A DNA stretch of 64,000 nt. Origin: Eubacteriales bacterium (lineage in GTDB: Bacteria > Bacillota > Clostridia > Lachnospirales > Lachnospiraceae). The stretch covers positions 1 through 64,000 of the forward strand of contig JAUNDP010000004.1 in the NCBI GenBank assembly GCA_030526005.1, given 5' to 3'. Shown one piece after another: positions 43,297 through 50,872 of this stretch; position 1 is the stretch's first letter; each line of letters opens with the position of its first letter. Under the pieces are notes generated by a model. It was not told where the DNA came from and did no database searches. It was given only the letters and a program-made list of their open reading frames with translations. Made by a program: the position numbers and the translations under genes.

Positions 43297-44382
43297 TTAT
43301 TTTGCCTGAATATATCCTTTTGCAGTTAAGAGTTCTGCGCACAGCACAGCTCCTCCTGCTGCTCCGCGGACTGTATTATGTGAAAGACCTACAAATTTGT
43401 AGTCATAAATGGTATCTTCTCTCAGGCGTCCGATAGAAACACCCATTCCACGTTCGTATTCTACATCCAGAGTTACCTGAGGACGGTTATCTTCTTCCAT
43501 ATAGCGTATAAACTGCTTTGGAGCGCTTGGCAGATTCAGTTCCTGCGGCAGTCCTTTAAAGTTTATAAGGCGGTCGATCAGTTCCTCTTTTGTAGGTTTT
43601 TTCTCAAATTTAATAAATACAGCTGCTGTATGACCATTTAATACCGGAACACGAATACACTGACAGGAAATTTTTGGCTCTGCTGCTTTTTTGATCACGC
43701 CGTCTTCCACTTTTCCAAGCACACGCAGTGGTTCCTGTTCACTCTTTTCTTCCTCGCCTCCAATGTATGGAATGATATTTTCTACCATTTCCGGCCAGTC
43801 TTTAAATGTCTTTCCAGCGCCTGAGATTGCCTGATATGTCGTTGCAATCACTTCTTTTGGACCGAATTCTTTCCATGCTGCGAGACATGGCGCATAGCTC
43901 TGGATGGAACAGTTTGGTTTTACTGCAATAAATCCTCTCGTTGTTCCAAGACGTTTTTTCTGATATGGAATCACATCAAAGTGCTCTGGATTGATCTCCG
44001 GCACTACCATCGGAACATCCGGTGTCCATCTGTGCGCACTGTTGTTGGAGACAACAGGTGTCTCTGTCTTTGCATATGCTTCCTCAATCGCTTTGATTTC
44101 TTCTTTTGACATATCAACTGCCGAGAAACAAAAATCAACGCTTGCCGCTACTTTTTCCACTTCATTGACGTTCATCACTACCAGTTTTTTTACTGCTTCC
44201 GGCATTGGAGTCGTCATTTTCCAGCGTCCGCCTACTGCTTCTTCGTATGTTTTTCCTGCGCTTCTTGGGCTTGCTGCAACTGTCACTACTTCAAACCAAG
44301 GATGGTTTTCCAGTAAAGAGATAAAGCGCTGTCCTACCATTCCTGTTGCTCCTAAAATCCCTACTCTTAATTTCTGATCCAT
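43297..44382 (-). CDS. asd: aspartate-semialdehyde dehydrogenase
   Basis: Reduces aspartyl phosphate to the semialdehyde for lysine, threonine, methionine and diaminopimelate synthesis. It has 361 aa, the archaeal/fungal-like long form. NADP-binding motif VGILGATGMVGQRF is at residues 7-20. The catalytic cysteine is in VKPNCSIQSYAPC, and the catalytic His region is VLNGHTAAVFI. SNNSAHR and GAAGGAVLCAELL are also present. The start at 44382 is chosen because AGGAG lies 7 bases upstream; the in-frame GTG and ATG before it overlap the ribosome binding site. No lysine riboswitch is visible upstream. Confidence 0.95.
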   Translation of the reverse strand: MDQKLRVGILGATGMVGQRFISLLENHPWFEVVTVAASPRSAGKTYEEAVGGRWKMTTPMPEAVKKLVVMNVNEVEKVAASVDFCFSAVDMSKEEIKAIEEAYAKTETPVVSNNSAHRWTPDVPMVVPEINPEHFDVIPYQKKRLGTTRGFIAVKPNCSIQSYAPCLAAWKEFGPKEVIATTYQAISGAGKTFKDWPEMVENIIPYIGGEEEKSEQEPLRVLGKVEDGVIKKAAEPKISCQCIRVPVLNGHTAAVFIKFEKKPTKEELIDRLINFKGLPQELNLPSAPKQFIRYMEEDNRPQVTLDVEYERGMGVSIGRLREDTIYDYKFVGLSHNTVRGAAGGAVLCAELLTAKGYIQAK

Positions 44383-44460
44383 TTTCATTCTCCTCACATT
44401 GCTGTATTTTTTGATACTCCTCGCAATAAAGATTGCAGGATTTATCGATCTTTCCGTCTA

Positions 44461-44497
44461 TTGACACTCCCCGCAGCGAAAACGAAGTCTCGTGTCT
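44461..44497 (-). mobile_element. stem-loop resembling an IS200/IS605-type right end (possible relic)
   Basis: On the minus strand a hairpin bounded by GACAC/GTGTC (44492-44496 and 44463-44467) ends in GCTGCGGGGAGTGTCAA, very like the conserved GGGGAGTGTCAA end of IS605-type elements. It lies in the 150 bases between asd and argH. No transposase gene is near. Confidence 0.42.
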
Positions 44498-44532
44498 CTA
44501 TGTCGCGTACATTTGTCTTTACTTGAACAATA

Positions 44533-45945
44533 TTATACCAGTTTCTCAAAAAAATCAAGCACTTTTTGATTTTCCTGTAAATATTTCTTTTCTTCTGCGA
44601 TCACCTTTTCCATCGCACTTCTGCCCGGCGCTCCGATTGTCACTCGTTTCTCCACACACGTCTTCAAACTGATCGCGTCGTAAATGTCTTCTTCAAATAC
44701 CGGACAAATTTCTTTCCAGTCTTTCAGCGGAAGCTGATCGAGTGAAATCTTTCTCTCCAGACAGCATAATACAAGCTGTCCTACAATTCCATGCGCGTCA
44801 CGGAATGGAACACCATGATTGACAAGATAATCTGCCGCATCTGTTGCATTTGTAAATCCATGTTTTGCGCTGTCTTCCATCACTTTCTTATTAAATTTTG
44901 CTGTTGCAATCATGCCGTTAAAAAGAGCAATACATCCTTTGACTGTATCAATCGCATCAAATGTCAGCTCTTTATCCTCCTGCATATCTTTATTATATGC
45001 CAGCGGCAGTCCCTTCATCGTTGTCAGAATAGAGATGAGCGCGCCGTAGACACGTCCCGTCTTACCACGCACCAGTTCTGCAATATCTGGATTTTTTTTC
45101 TGTGGCATAATGCTGCTTCCTGTACTGTAAGCATCGTCAAGCTCAATAAATTGGTATTCATTGGAATTCCATAAAATGATCTCCTCTGAAAAGCGGCTTA
45201 AATGCATCATAATTGTAGAAAGTGCAGATAAGAACTCAATCAAATAATCACGGTCTGCAACAGAATCTATACTGTTCAAAGTCGGGCCGTCAAATTTAAG
45301 CAGATCTGCCGTACACTCACGGTCAAGCGGATACGTTGTTCCTGCCAGAGCGCCTGCTCCAAGAGGACACATATTCATTCTTTTATAAATATCATATAAT
45401 CTGGAACGATCCCTTTTAAACATCTCAAAATATGCGCCGATATGATGAGTCAGTGTGATCGGCTGTGCCTTTTGAAGATGTGTAAAGCCCGGCATATAAG
45501 TATCTACATTTTCTTCCATGATTTTTAACAGTGTCTCCAGCAAATTTTTCAAAAGCTGATCGACTGCTGCCACTTCATCTCTTGTATACAGCCTCATATC
45601 AAGCGCTACCTGATCATTTCTGCTACGTCCTGTGTGCAGTTTTTTTCCAGCGTTTCCGATTCGGTCAATCAAATTTGCTTCCACAAAACTGTGGATATCT
45701 TCATACTGGTCTGTGATCTGTAATGTTCCATTTTTCACATCCTGTAAAATACTTTTTAATCCTTCCAGAATCTGTTCTTTTTCTTCCTCTGTTAAAATTC
45801 CCTGTTTTGCCAGCATTTTGACATGTGCCATGCTTCCAAGAATATCCTGTCTGTAAAATTTCTGATCGAATGAAATGGACGCGTTAAAATTATAAACTAA
45901 CTGATCTGTTTCCTTTGTGAAACGTCCGCCCCATAACTGTGCCAT
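44533..45945 (-). CDS. argH: argininosuccinate lyase
   Basis: The last step of arginine synthesis: splits argininosuccinate to arginine and fumarate. It has 470 aa. The N-terminus LWGGRFTKETD is typical; RNDQVALDMRLY, HTHLQKAQPIT-like GFTHLQKAQPITLTHH and the superfamily signature GSSIMPQKKNPD (with the flexible-loop catalytic serine) are all present. The usual partner argG is not in the window. It lies about 50 bases downstream of queH. Confidence 0.97.
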   Translation of the reverse strand: MAQLWGGRFTKETDQLVYNFNASISFDQKFYRQDILGSMAHVKMLAKQGILTEEEKEQILEGLKSILQDVKNGTLQITDQYEDIHSFVEANLIDRIGNAGKKLHTGRSRNDQVALDMRLYTRDEVAAVDQLLKNLLETLLKIMEENVDTYMPGFTHLQKAQPITLTHHIGAYFEMFKRDRSRLYDIYKRMNMCPLGAGALAGTTYPLDRECTADLLKFDGPTLNSIDSVADRDYLIEFLSALSTIMMHLSRFSEEIILWNSNEYQFIELDDAYSTGSSIMPQKKNPDIAELVRGKTGRVYGALISILTTMKGLPLAYNKDMQEDKELTFDAIDTVKGCIALFNGMIATAKFNKKVMEDSAKHGFTNATDAADYLVNHGVPFRDAHGIVGQLVLCCLERKISLDQLPLKDWKEICPVFEEDIYDAISLKTCVEKRVTIGAPGRSAMEKVIAEEKKYLQENQKVLDFFEKLV

Positions 45946-45995
45946 AGTATCTCTCCTTTATCTTTCATATTCTTCCACTTTAATTTTGTAGTGTA

Positions 45996-46646
45996 TCACA
46001 TTTTTTCTTCTCTGACAATGCTTTCCTTCTGTCTTTTTCGTTCTTCCATAGAATAAACACATCCACAGTAGTCCTGGCGGTACAATCCGTACTCTTTCGA
46101 CAGAACAATCGACCTCTGATATCCATTTTTTTTCTTAAAATCAGACGGCAGATGTCGGATTCCATATTCTGAGGCAAGGCGCTCTCCAATCTCATTGATC
46201 TTCACAGCATTCTTTAAAGGGCTGATGGAAAGCGTTGTCGTGAAGTAATCATATCCGCCTTCCGCTGCAAGCTTTGCCGCCTCTCGCATTCGCAGTTCGT
46301 AGCATACAAAGCATCGTTCTGAGCCTTCCGGCAGTTTTTCCATTCCTTTGACTGCATCATAAAATTCCTGCGGTCTGTAGTCACCGGCACAGAATTTTAT
46401 CGGATAGTAGGTCTTTAACTGTTCAATCAGCTTCCTCTGTTCCTCCACACGTTTTGTATATTCTTCTTCCGGAAAAATGTTAGGATTATAATAAAAAACA
46501 GTAATTTTAAAATAATTTGACAGATATTCCAGTACATAACTGCTGCACGGCGCACAGCAGCTGTGCAAAAACAAAGTTGGAATCTCTTTCTTTTCTTCTT
46601 TTTCCTGCAACAGTTTTTCCAGTTCTTTCTGATAATTGCGATTCAT
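45996..46646 (-). CDS. queH: epoxyqueuosine reductase QueH
   Basis: A 216-aa member of the QueH (DUF208) family, the non-QueG enzyme that reduces epoxyqueuosine in tRNA to queuosine using an iron-sulfur cluster. The conserved cysteines are the adjacent pair in LHSCCAPCSSY (about residues 29-30), RCFVCYELRM (about 112-115) and QDYCGCVYS (about 188-190). It is divergent from the plus-strand ABC transporter genes. Confidence 0.93.
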   Translation of the reverse strand: MNRNYQKELEKLLQEKEEKKEIPTLFLHSCCAPCSSYVLEYLSNYFKITVFYYNPNIFPEEEYTKRVEEQRKLIEQLKTYYPIKFCAGDYRPQEFYDAVKGMEKLPEGSERCFVCYELRMREAAKLAAEGGYDYFTTTLSISPLKNAVKINEIGERLASEYGIRHLPSDFKKKNGYQRSIVLSKEYGLYRQDYCGCVYSMEERKRQKESIVREEKM

Positions 46647-46700
46647 TTCATTTCCTCTTTCTATTCTTTTTCTAGGATTTTCTATTCTTTTGATTTGCTA

Positions 46701-46740
46701 CTTTCCATCCCACACCTAAAGAAGTGGGCTTTCCGCACTC
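46701..46740 (-). mobile_element. stem-loop resembling an IS200/IS605-type right end (possible relic)
   Basis: On the minus strand the segment reads GTGCGGAAAGCCCACTTC, then TTTAGGTGTGGGATGG, with GTGGG (46724-46728) pairing to CCCAC (46709-46713). GGAAGCCCAC...CTTTAG...GTGGG is a familiar right-end layout of IS605/TnpB-type elements. It lies between queH and the divergent ABC genes. Confidence 0.42.
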
Positions 46741-46817
46741 TTGTTTTTAACTTTTTATAAACTTCTTAATTTTAGATTTTATCACATATCACCTTTTTTT
46801 TCTACCTTCATAAACTA

Positions 46818-46826
46818 TGGTATAAC
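46818..46826 (+). promoter_or_regulatory. extended -10 promoter of the plus-strand ABC genes
   Basis: TGGTATAAC (TGN 46818-46820; -10 46821-46826) is about 22 bases before the TTG start. The -35 is weak. No riboswitch is seen. Confidence 0.5.
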
Positions 46827-46847
46827 TATGCATTGGAGGTATCTGAC

Positions 46848-47633
46848 TTGCAGCCATTATTACAAGTTACACACGTCAATTATTCCTACCATAGTACAAG
46901 TGGAGAGACGCTTGCCTTGTCTGATTTGAATTTTCAAGTCCAAAAAGGTGAATTTGTCGCAATCGTCGGTCCAAGCGGCTGCGGTAAAACCACATTGCTT
47001 TCTCTGATCAGCGGACTTCTCCTTCCAGAATCCGGTTCTATTTTACTGTATGGGCAAAATGGAAAAGAAGCTTCTGATCATATTGGATATATGCTTCAAA
47101 AAGATCACCTTTTTGAATGGCGCACCATCTTTAGCAATTTAAAGCTTGGATTGGAAATAAAAAAACAGGAAACATCTGAAAACTTAGACCGTATAGACCA
47201 GATGCTCATAAAATATGGGCTTTCTAAATTTCGCAATTCCCGCCCCTCCCAGCTGTCCGGCGGAATGCGCCAGAGAGCTACCCTCATCCGTACACTTGCT
47301 TTAAATCCTGATCTTCTTTTGTTGGATGAGCCTTTTTCTGCTCTCGACTATCAAACTCGTCTCTCTGTCGGGAATGATATTTATTCCATCATCAAATCAG
47401 AAGGAAAAACAGCTATTTTAGTGACACACGACTTATCCGAAGCGATCAGTATGGCAGATCGGATTATTGTCCTGTCCGCGCGTCCGGGAAAAATCGTCCG
47501 CGAGGTTTCCATCTCGTTTGAAATGGATGAGCGCACACCTCTTGCCGCACGCAGCGCGCCGGAATTTAAAACGTACTTTAATCTTTTATGGAAGGAGTTA
47601 AACAGCCATGACCCCTATGTCTCCCGCTCATAA
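46848..47633 (+). CDS. ABC transporter ATP-binding protein (SsuB/TauB/ThiZ type)
   Basis: A 261-aa ATPase of the nitrate/sulfonate/thiamine-precursor importer class. Walker A is VGPSGCGKTTLL, the signature is SQLSGGMRQRATLIRTLA, Walker B is LLLLDEPFSALD, and the H-loop is VTHDLSEAI; all are intact. The start is TTG at 46848: GGAGGT lies 7 bases before it, and the in-frame TTG at 46833 would be upstream of that site. It overlaps the permease gene by 26 bases. No substrate-binding protein is adjacent, so the substrate cannot be named. Confidence 0.9.
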   Translation: MQPLLQVTHVNYSYHSTSGETLALSDLNFQVQKGEFVAIVGPSGCGKTTLLSLISGLLLPESGSILLYGQNGKEASDHIGYMLQKDHLFEWRTIFSNLKLGLEIKKQETSENLDRIDQMLIKYGLSKFRNSRPSQLSGGMRQRATLIRTLALNPDLLLLDEPFSALDYQTRLSVGNDIYSIIKSEGKTAILVTHDLSEAISMADRIIVLSARPGKIVREVSISFEMDERTPLAARSAPEFKTYFNLLWKELNSHDPYVSRS

Positions 47634-48405
47634 ATCGTATCTCAAAAAATTAAGCCGTGAGCGGATTCTTATCCGTCTGACACAGCTTTTTATTTTTATT
47701 CTCTTTTTAGCTTTCTGGGAACTCTCTGTTCGTCTTAACTGGATTGACGGCTTTATCTTCAGCAGTCCCTCCAGAGTATGGAACACGTTTTTCTCCATGG
47801 CAAAAGACGGCAGTATTTTTTATCATATCTGCATTACGCTCTCAGAAACAATAGGAAGTTTTCTTCTCGTTGTCACAATCGGAACAATCGCCGCCATTTT
47901 ACTTTGGCTCTCCGAACGTCTCTCCAAAATTGTTGAGCCATACCTGATTATCTTAAACAGTCTTCCAAAATCAGCCCTTGCCCCTCTTTTAATCGTCTGG
48001 CTCGGAACAGGTACAAAAACAATCATCGTGACCGGCATTTCGATCGCTATTTTTGGAACGGTTTTGAATCTGTTTACCGGTTTTCAGGAAACTTCTTCCG
48101 ACAAACAAAAACTGATCTATACCCTCCATGGCACAAAAAAAGATGTTCTGTTTAAAGTTCTCCTGCCAAGTACAATTCCTCTGCAGATCAGTATTATGAA
48201 AGTCAACATCGGGCTTTGTCTTGTCGGAGTCGTAATCGGAGAATTTCTTGCAGCAAGACAGGGACTTGGATACCTGATCATCTACGGCAGCCAGGTCTTC
48301 AAGCTCGACTGGGTGATTATGAGTATTATCATTTTGTGTATCATTGCAATGATTCTGTACAGCATTGTAAACAAAATAGAAAAATATTATCAGACGATAA
48401 AATAA
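47608..48405 (+). CDS. ABC transporter permease (SsuC/TauC type)
   Basis: A 265-aa inner-membrane permease of the BPD_transp_1 family. It has about six transmembrane helices, starting LFIFILFLAFWELSV. The coupling-loop region is in LHGTKKDVLFKVLLPSTIP (EAA-like motif, about residues 172-190), which contacts the ATPase. It ends near a terminator (48408-48450). It forms a two-gene plus-strand operon with the ATPase; a binding protein must be encoded elsewhere or be lacking. Confidence 0.9.
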   Translation: MTPMSPAHKSYLKKLSRERILIRLTQLFIFILFLAFWELSVRLNWIDGFIFSSPSRVWNTFFSMAKDGSIFYHICITLSETIGSFLLVVTIGTIAAILLWLSERLSKIVEPYLIILNSLPKSALAPLLIVWLGTGTKTIIVTGISIAIFGTVLNLFTGFQETSSDKQKLIYTLHGTKKDVLFKVLLPSTIPLQISIMKVNIGLCLVGVVIGEFLAARQGLGYLIIYGSQVFKLDWVIMSIIILCIIAMILYSIVNKIEKYYQTIK

Positions 48406-48407
48406 AA

Positions 48408-48450
48408 ATTCAGCAGGGAATGACTTTTCTTCTGTCACTCCCTGCTGAAT
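48408..48450. terminator. bidirectional terminator between the ABC permease and nitroreductase genes
   Basis: A 12-base stem (48408-48419 with 48439-48450) continued by GTCA/TGAC. On the minus strand it is followed by TTTTTATTTT, so it serves the convergent nitroreductase gene well; on the plus strand a T run comes later. Confidence 0.82.
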
Positions 48451-48528
48451 CAGGTGAAGTTCTGTTTTTTATCTGACAATTACATTCTTTTATTTATCCG
48501 CATTGCCAATTTTTTTATTTTTCTCCTC

Positions 48529-49053
48529 TTATTTTACATAAAAGGCATACGGTTTCTTTCTCGGTTTTGCCGCTGGCTCCTCTCCGTCTGCATATCCTAA
48601 GATGCAGTGTCCGATTCCTTCATAATCGCCTTCGATTCCCAGTGACTTCAGTAATTCTTTTCCTTCTGGAAGTTCAAATTCTTCTTTTGCCCTGTGAATC
48701 CAGCAGCTTCCTATACCAAGATCATGAGCTGCAAGCATTAAATTTCCCATCACAAGACTTCCGTCATACAAATAGGTCGGACGCGTCCTATCTGCCAGCA
48801 CGATCAGCACAGCCGGCGCCCCATAAAACGGGTCAGAATCCGGCGTTCCCATGATTTCTGCATTCAGCTTAGAAAGTTTATCTCTCACTTCTTTTTTTGT
48901 CACCGCAATGATAATCGGTGACTGTGCGCCTCGTCCTGTCGCTGCATACGTTCCGGCTTCAATAATTTTCTCAATGATTTCTTCCGGCACAGCATCTGGC
49001 TTATATTTTCGGATACTTCTTCTTGTCCGGATCTTCTCGATTGTTTCACCCAT
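48529..49053 (-). CDS. nitroreductase family protein
   Basis: A 174-aa FMN-dependent oxidoreductase of the nitroreductase superfamily. The N-terminal RTRRSIRKYK binds the FMN phosphate; AGTYAATGRGAQSPI and MLAAHDLGIGSCWIHRAKEEF are typical core segments, and GIGHCILGYADGE is the C-terminal motif. The natural substrate is unknown. It lies downstream of the CODH operon with about 130 bases between. Confidence 0.92.
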   Translation of the reverse strand: MGETIEKIRTRRSIRKYKPDAVPEEIIEKIIEAGTYAATGRGAQSPIIIAVTKKEVRDKLSKLNAEIMGTPDSDPFYGAPAVLIVLADRTRPTYLYDGSLVMGNLMLAAHDLGIGSCWIHRAKEEFELPEGKELLKSLGIEGDYEGIGHCILGYADGEEPAAKPRKKPYAFYVK

Positions 49054-49181
49054 ATTTTATGATCTCACTCCCTGCGGTCACTTGATTTTATACTTTCCGC
49101 TTCATCCCATGAATAAAGTCACAGGATGAAACGAATCTTCAGAAACGCTTTGCTTTCATCATAAATTTTTTATTTTACTTC

Positions 49182-50408
49182 TTAGACTTGATAAGAAAAT
49201 GCTCCTGTTCTCTCGTCAATTCCATAGAAATCAGCAAAGGAAAGTTTAAAGACGTCTTTTCCTTTCAGCGGAATCTGATCTTTAATCAATTTCAGATAAA
49301 TTCCTGTGTTTGAAATATCTCCCTGAATCAGAATCGCCTGCAGGCGGTCTTCTTTTACGATCGCTTTTTTGTATGTTCCTCGATCAAATACAACTTTTAC
49401 CTCTGCATCTTCGTCGACAGGATCAATCTTTCCGATAGAAAGCATCGTAATGCCGAAGAAATTGCTTGTATTTTTAAATGGATATGGTTTCTCATACTCC
49501 ACTTTCACACCGCACATATTCATTGCCGCTGTTTTTCCCTGATCCATCGCATCTGGCCACACGCCTGACAGTCCATTGACATCGCCTGCCGCATAAATAT
49601 CCGGTATGCTTGTCTCCAGGTATTCATTTACTTCTATTCCACGGCCTATTTTTATACCGCTTCCTTCCAGAAAATCTACTTTTGGACGAACACCTGCCGC
49701 CACAAGCACCACATCGCAAGGAACTTCGGTTCCATCAGACAGTAAGATACTGTTGATTTCTCCATTTTCATTTACTTTAGAACCTGTCACGCCAATACCA
49801 AGATAAAATTTACATCCTGCATTTTCAAATGCTTTCTGATAAACGCTGGCAGCATATTCATCTGTCTGCAATGGCATCACACGCGGCGCCATCTCTGCAA
49901 TGGAAACCTCATATCCGCGTTCACATAATGCAGAGGCTGCATCTAATCCGACAAGACCGGAGCCGACGATAAAGACACGTTTTTTTCCTTCCACTGCTCT
50001 GTCCATTGCCTCAGCATCTGAAAAATCACGGAATCCATAAACATTGGAAGCTTCTCTGAAATGTTCAATCGGCGGAATAAAGAATGCCGCTCCTGTTGCA
50101 ATCAGCAGTTTATCATATGGAAGCACTGCTTGGCATTCCATCTCCACTGTTTTTTCTTCCGGATTTACACGCGTTACTTTTTCTCCTTTTACCCAGCGGA
50201 TCTGATTTCTTTCAAAAAAGTCTTCCGGTACAAAGTTAATTCCTTTTACATCTCGCTCATGCCCAAGATATTTATGAAGCATACAACGGGAGTGTACATG
50301 CTCGTCAGCAGAAATCATCGTAATTTCTGCATTGCTTTCCATTGCGCGGATACGTTCCGCTGCCATAATGCCGGCAGGACCTACGCCGATAATAATATAC
50401 TTCGCCAT
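49182..50408 (-). CDS. NAD(P)/FAD-dependent oxidoreductase of the CODH operon
   Basis: A pyridine nucleotide-disulfide oxidoreductase-like flavoprotein, 408 aa, of the NADH:rubredoxin/nitrite-reductase-like type. FAD motif IIIGVGPAGIMAAERI is at residues 4-19, the NAD-binding motif VFIVGSGLVGLDAASAL is at about 143, and the second FAD motif PDIYAAGDV is at about 270. It is the third gene of the cooS-cooF unit, starting 3 bases before the cooF stop region, and probably couples CO-derived electrons carried by CooF to NAD(P). The start at 50408 has AGGAGGT at good spacing; the in-frame ATG at 50414 touches that site. Confidence 0.88.
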   Translation of the reverse strand: MAKYIIIGVGPAGIMAAERIRAMESNAEITMISADEHVHSRCMLHKYLGHERDVKGINFVPEDFFERNQIRWVKGEKVTRVNPEEKTVEMECQAVLPYDKLLIATGAAFFIPPIEHFREASNVYGFRDFSDAEAMDRAVEGKKRVFIVGSGLVGLDAASALCERGYEVSIAEMAPRVMPLQTDEYAASVYQKAFENAGCKFYLGIGVTGSKVNENGEINSILLSDGTEVPCDVVLVAAGVRPKVDFLEGSGIKIGRGIEVNEYLETSIPDIYAAGDVNGLSGVWPDAMDQGKTAAMNMCGVKVEYEKPYPFKNTSNFFGITMLSIGKIDPVDEDAEVKVVFDRGTYKKAIVKEDRLQAILIQGDISNTGIYLKLIKDQIPLKGKDVFKLSFADFYGIDERTGAFSYQV

Positions 50409-50410
50409 CG

Positions 50411-50857
50411 TCATACCTCCTTTACATAGATCGCTTCTTTTGGACAAGCCTTCACACAGCTCGGTCCATCTTTTCCTTCACAGAAATCACATTTTACCAT
50501 ATAGTGAAGGGAAGCATCTGGCTGAGGAATGCCATAGCGGCAGTTCATCACACACATATAACATCCTGCGCATTTTTCTTTATCATATTTTACAAGTCCT
50601 GTTGTCAGATCCTTTTTCAATGCGCCGCTCATGCACGCATTGGCGCAGTCCGGATCATCGCAGTGGCGGCAAAACAGAGGGATATAACCGCCTTTTGGAT
50701 TCTTTTTAATAAAATTGCGCGATTGATTCTCAGGATCTGTCAAATCTAATGTATAAATAGATTCTCCCTCTGCATCTTTTCTGTGTGCATTCATACAGGC
50801 AAGAGTACAGCTCATACATCCGTCGCATTTTTCAGCGTCGATAAAAATTCGTTTCAT
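50411..50857 (-). CDS. cooF: CooF-like four-cluster ferredoxin
   Basis: An electron carrier, 148 aa, with four [4Fe-4S]-type cysteine groups: CDGCMSCTLAC at the start, CRHCDDPDCANAC, CAGCYMCVMNC, and CDFCEGKDGPSCVKACP at the end. This is the CooF/HycB/DmsB arrangement. Being 15 bases after cooS, it should take electrons from CO dehydrogenase and hand them to the flavoprotein encoded next. Confidence 0.93.
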   Translation of the reverse strand: MKRIFIDAEKCDGCMSCTLACMNAHRKDAEGESIYTLDLTDPENQSRNFIKKNPKGGYIPLFCRHCDDPDCANACMSGALKKDLTTGLVKYDKEKCAGCYMCVMNCRYGIPQPDASLHYMVKCDFCEGKDGPSCVKACPKEAIYVKEV

Positions 50858-50872
50858 AAGCGCCCTCCCTTT

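Noticed and set aside
44398..44532. A possible lysine riboswitch upstream of asd
   Set aside because: The interval is too short and lacks the conserved five-helix lysine aptamer; it holds the right-end-like hairpin instead.
49060..49145. A fourth right-end-like hairpin between the nitroreductase and flavoprotein genes
   Set aside because: There is a TTCATCC/GGATGAA stem and a GCAGGGAGTGAGATCA stretch, but spacing and sequence fit the IS605-type layout too poorly.
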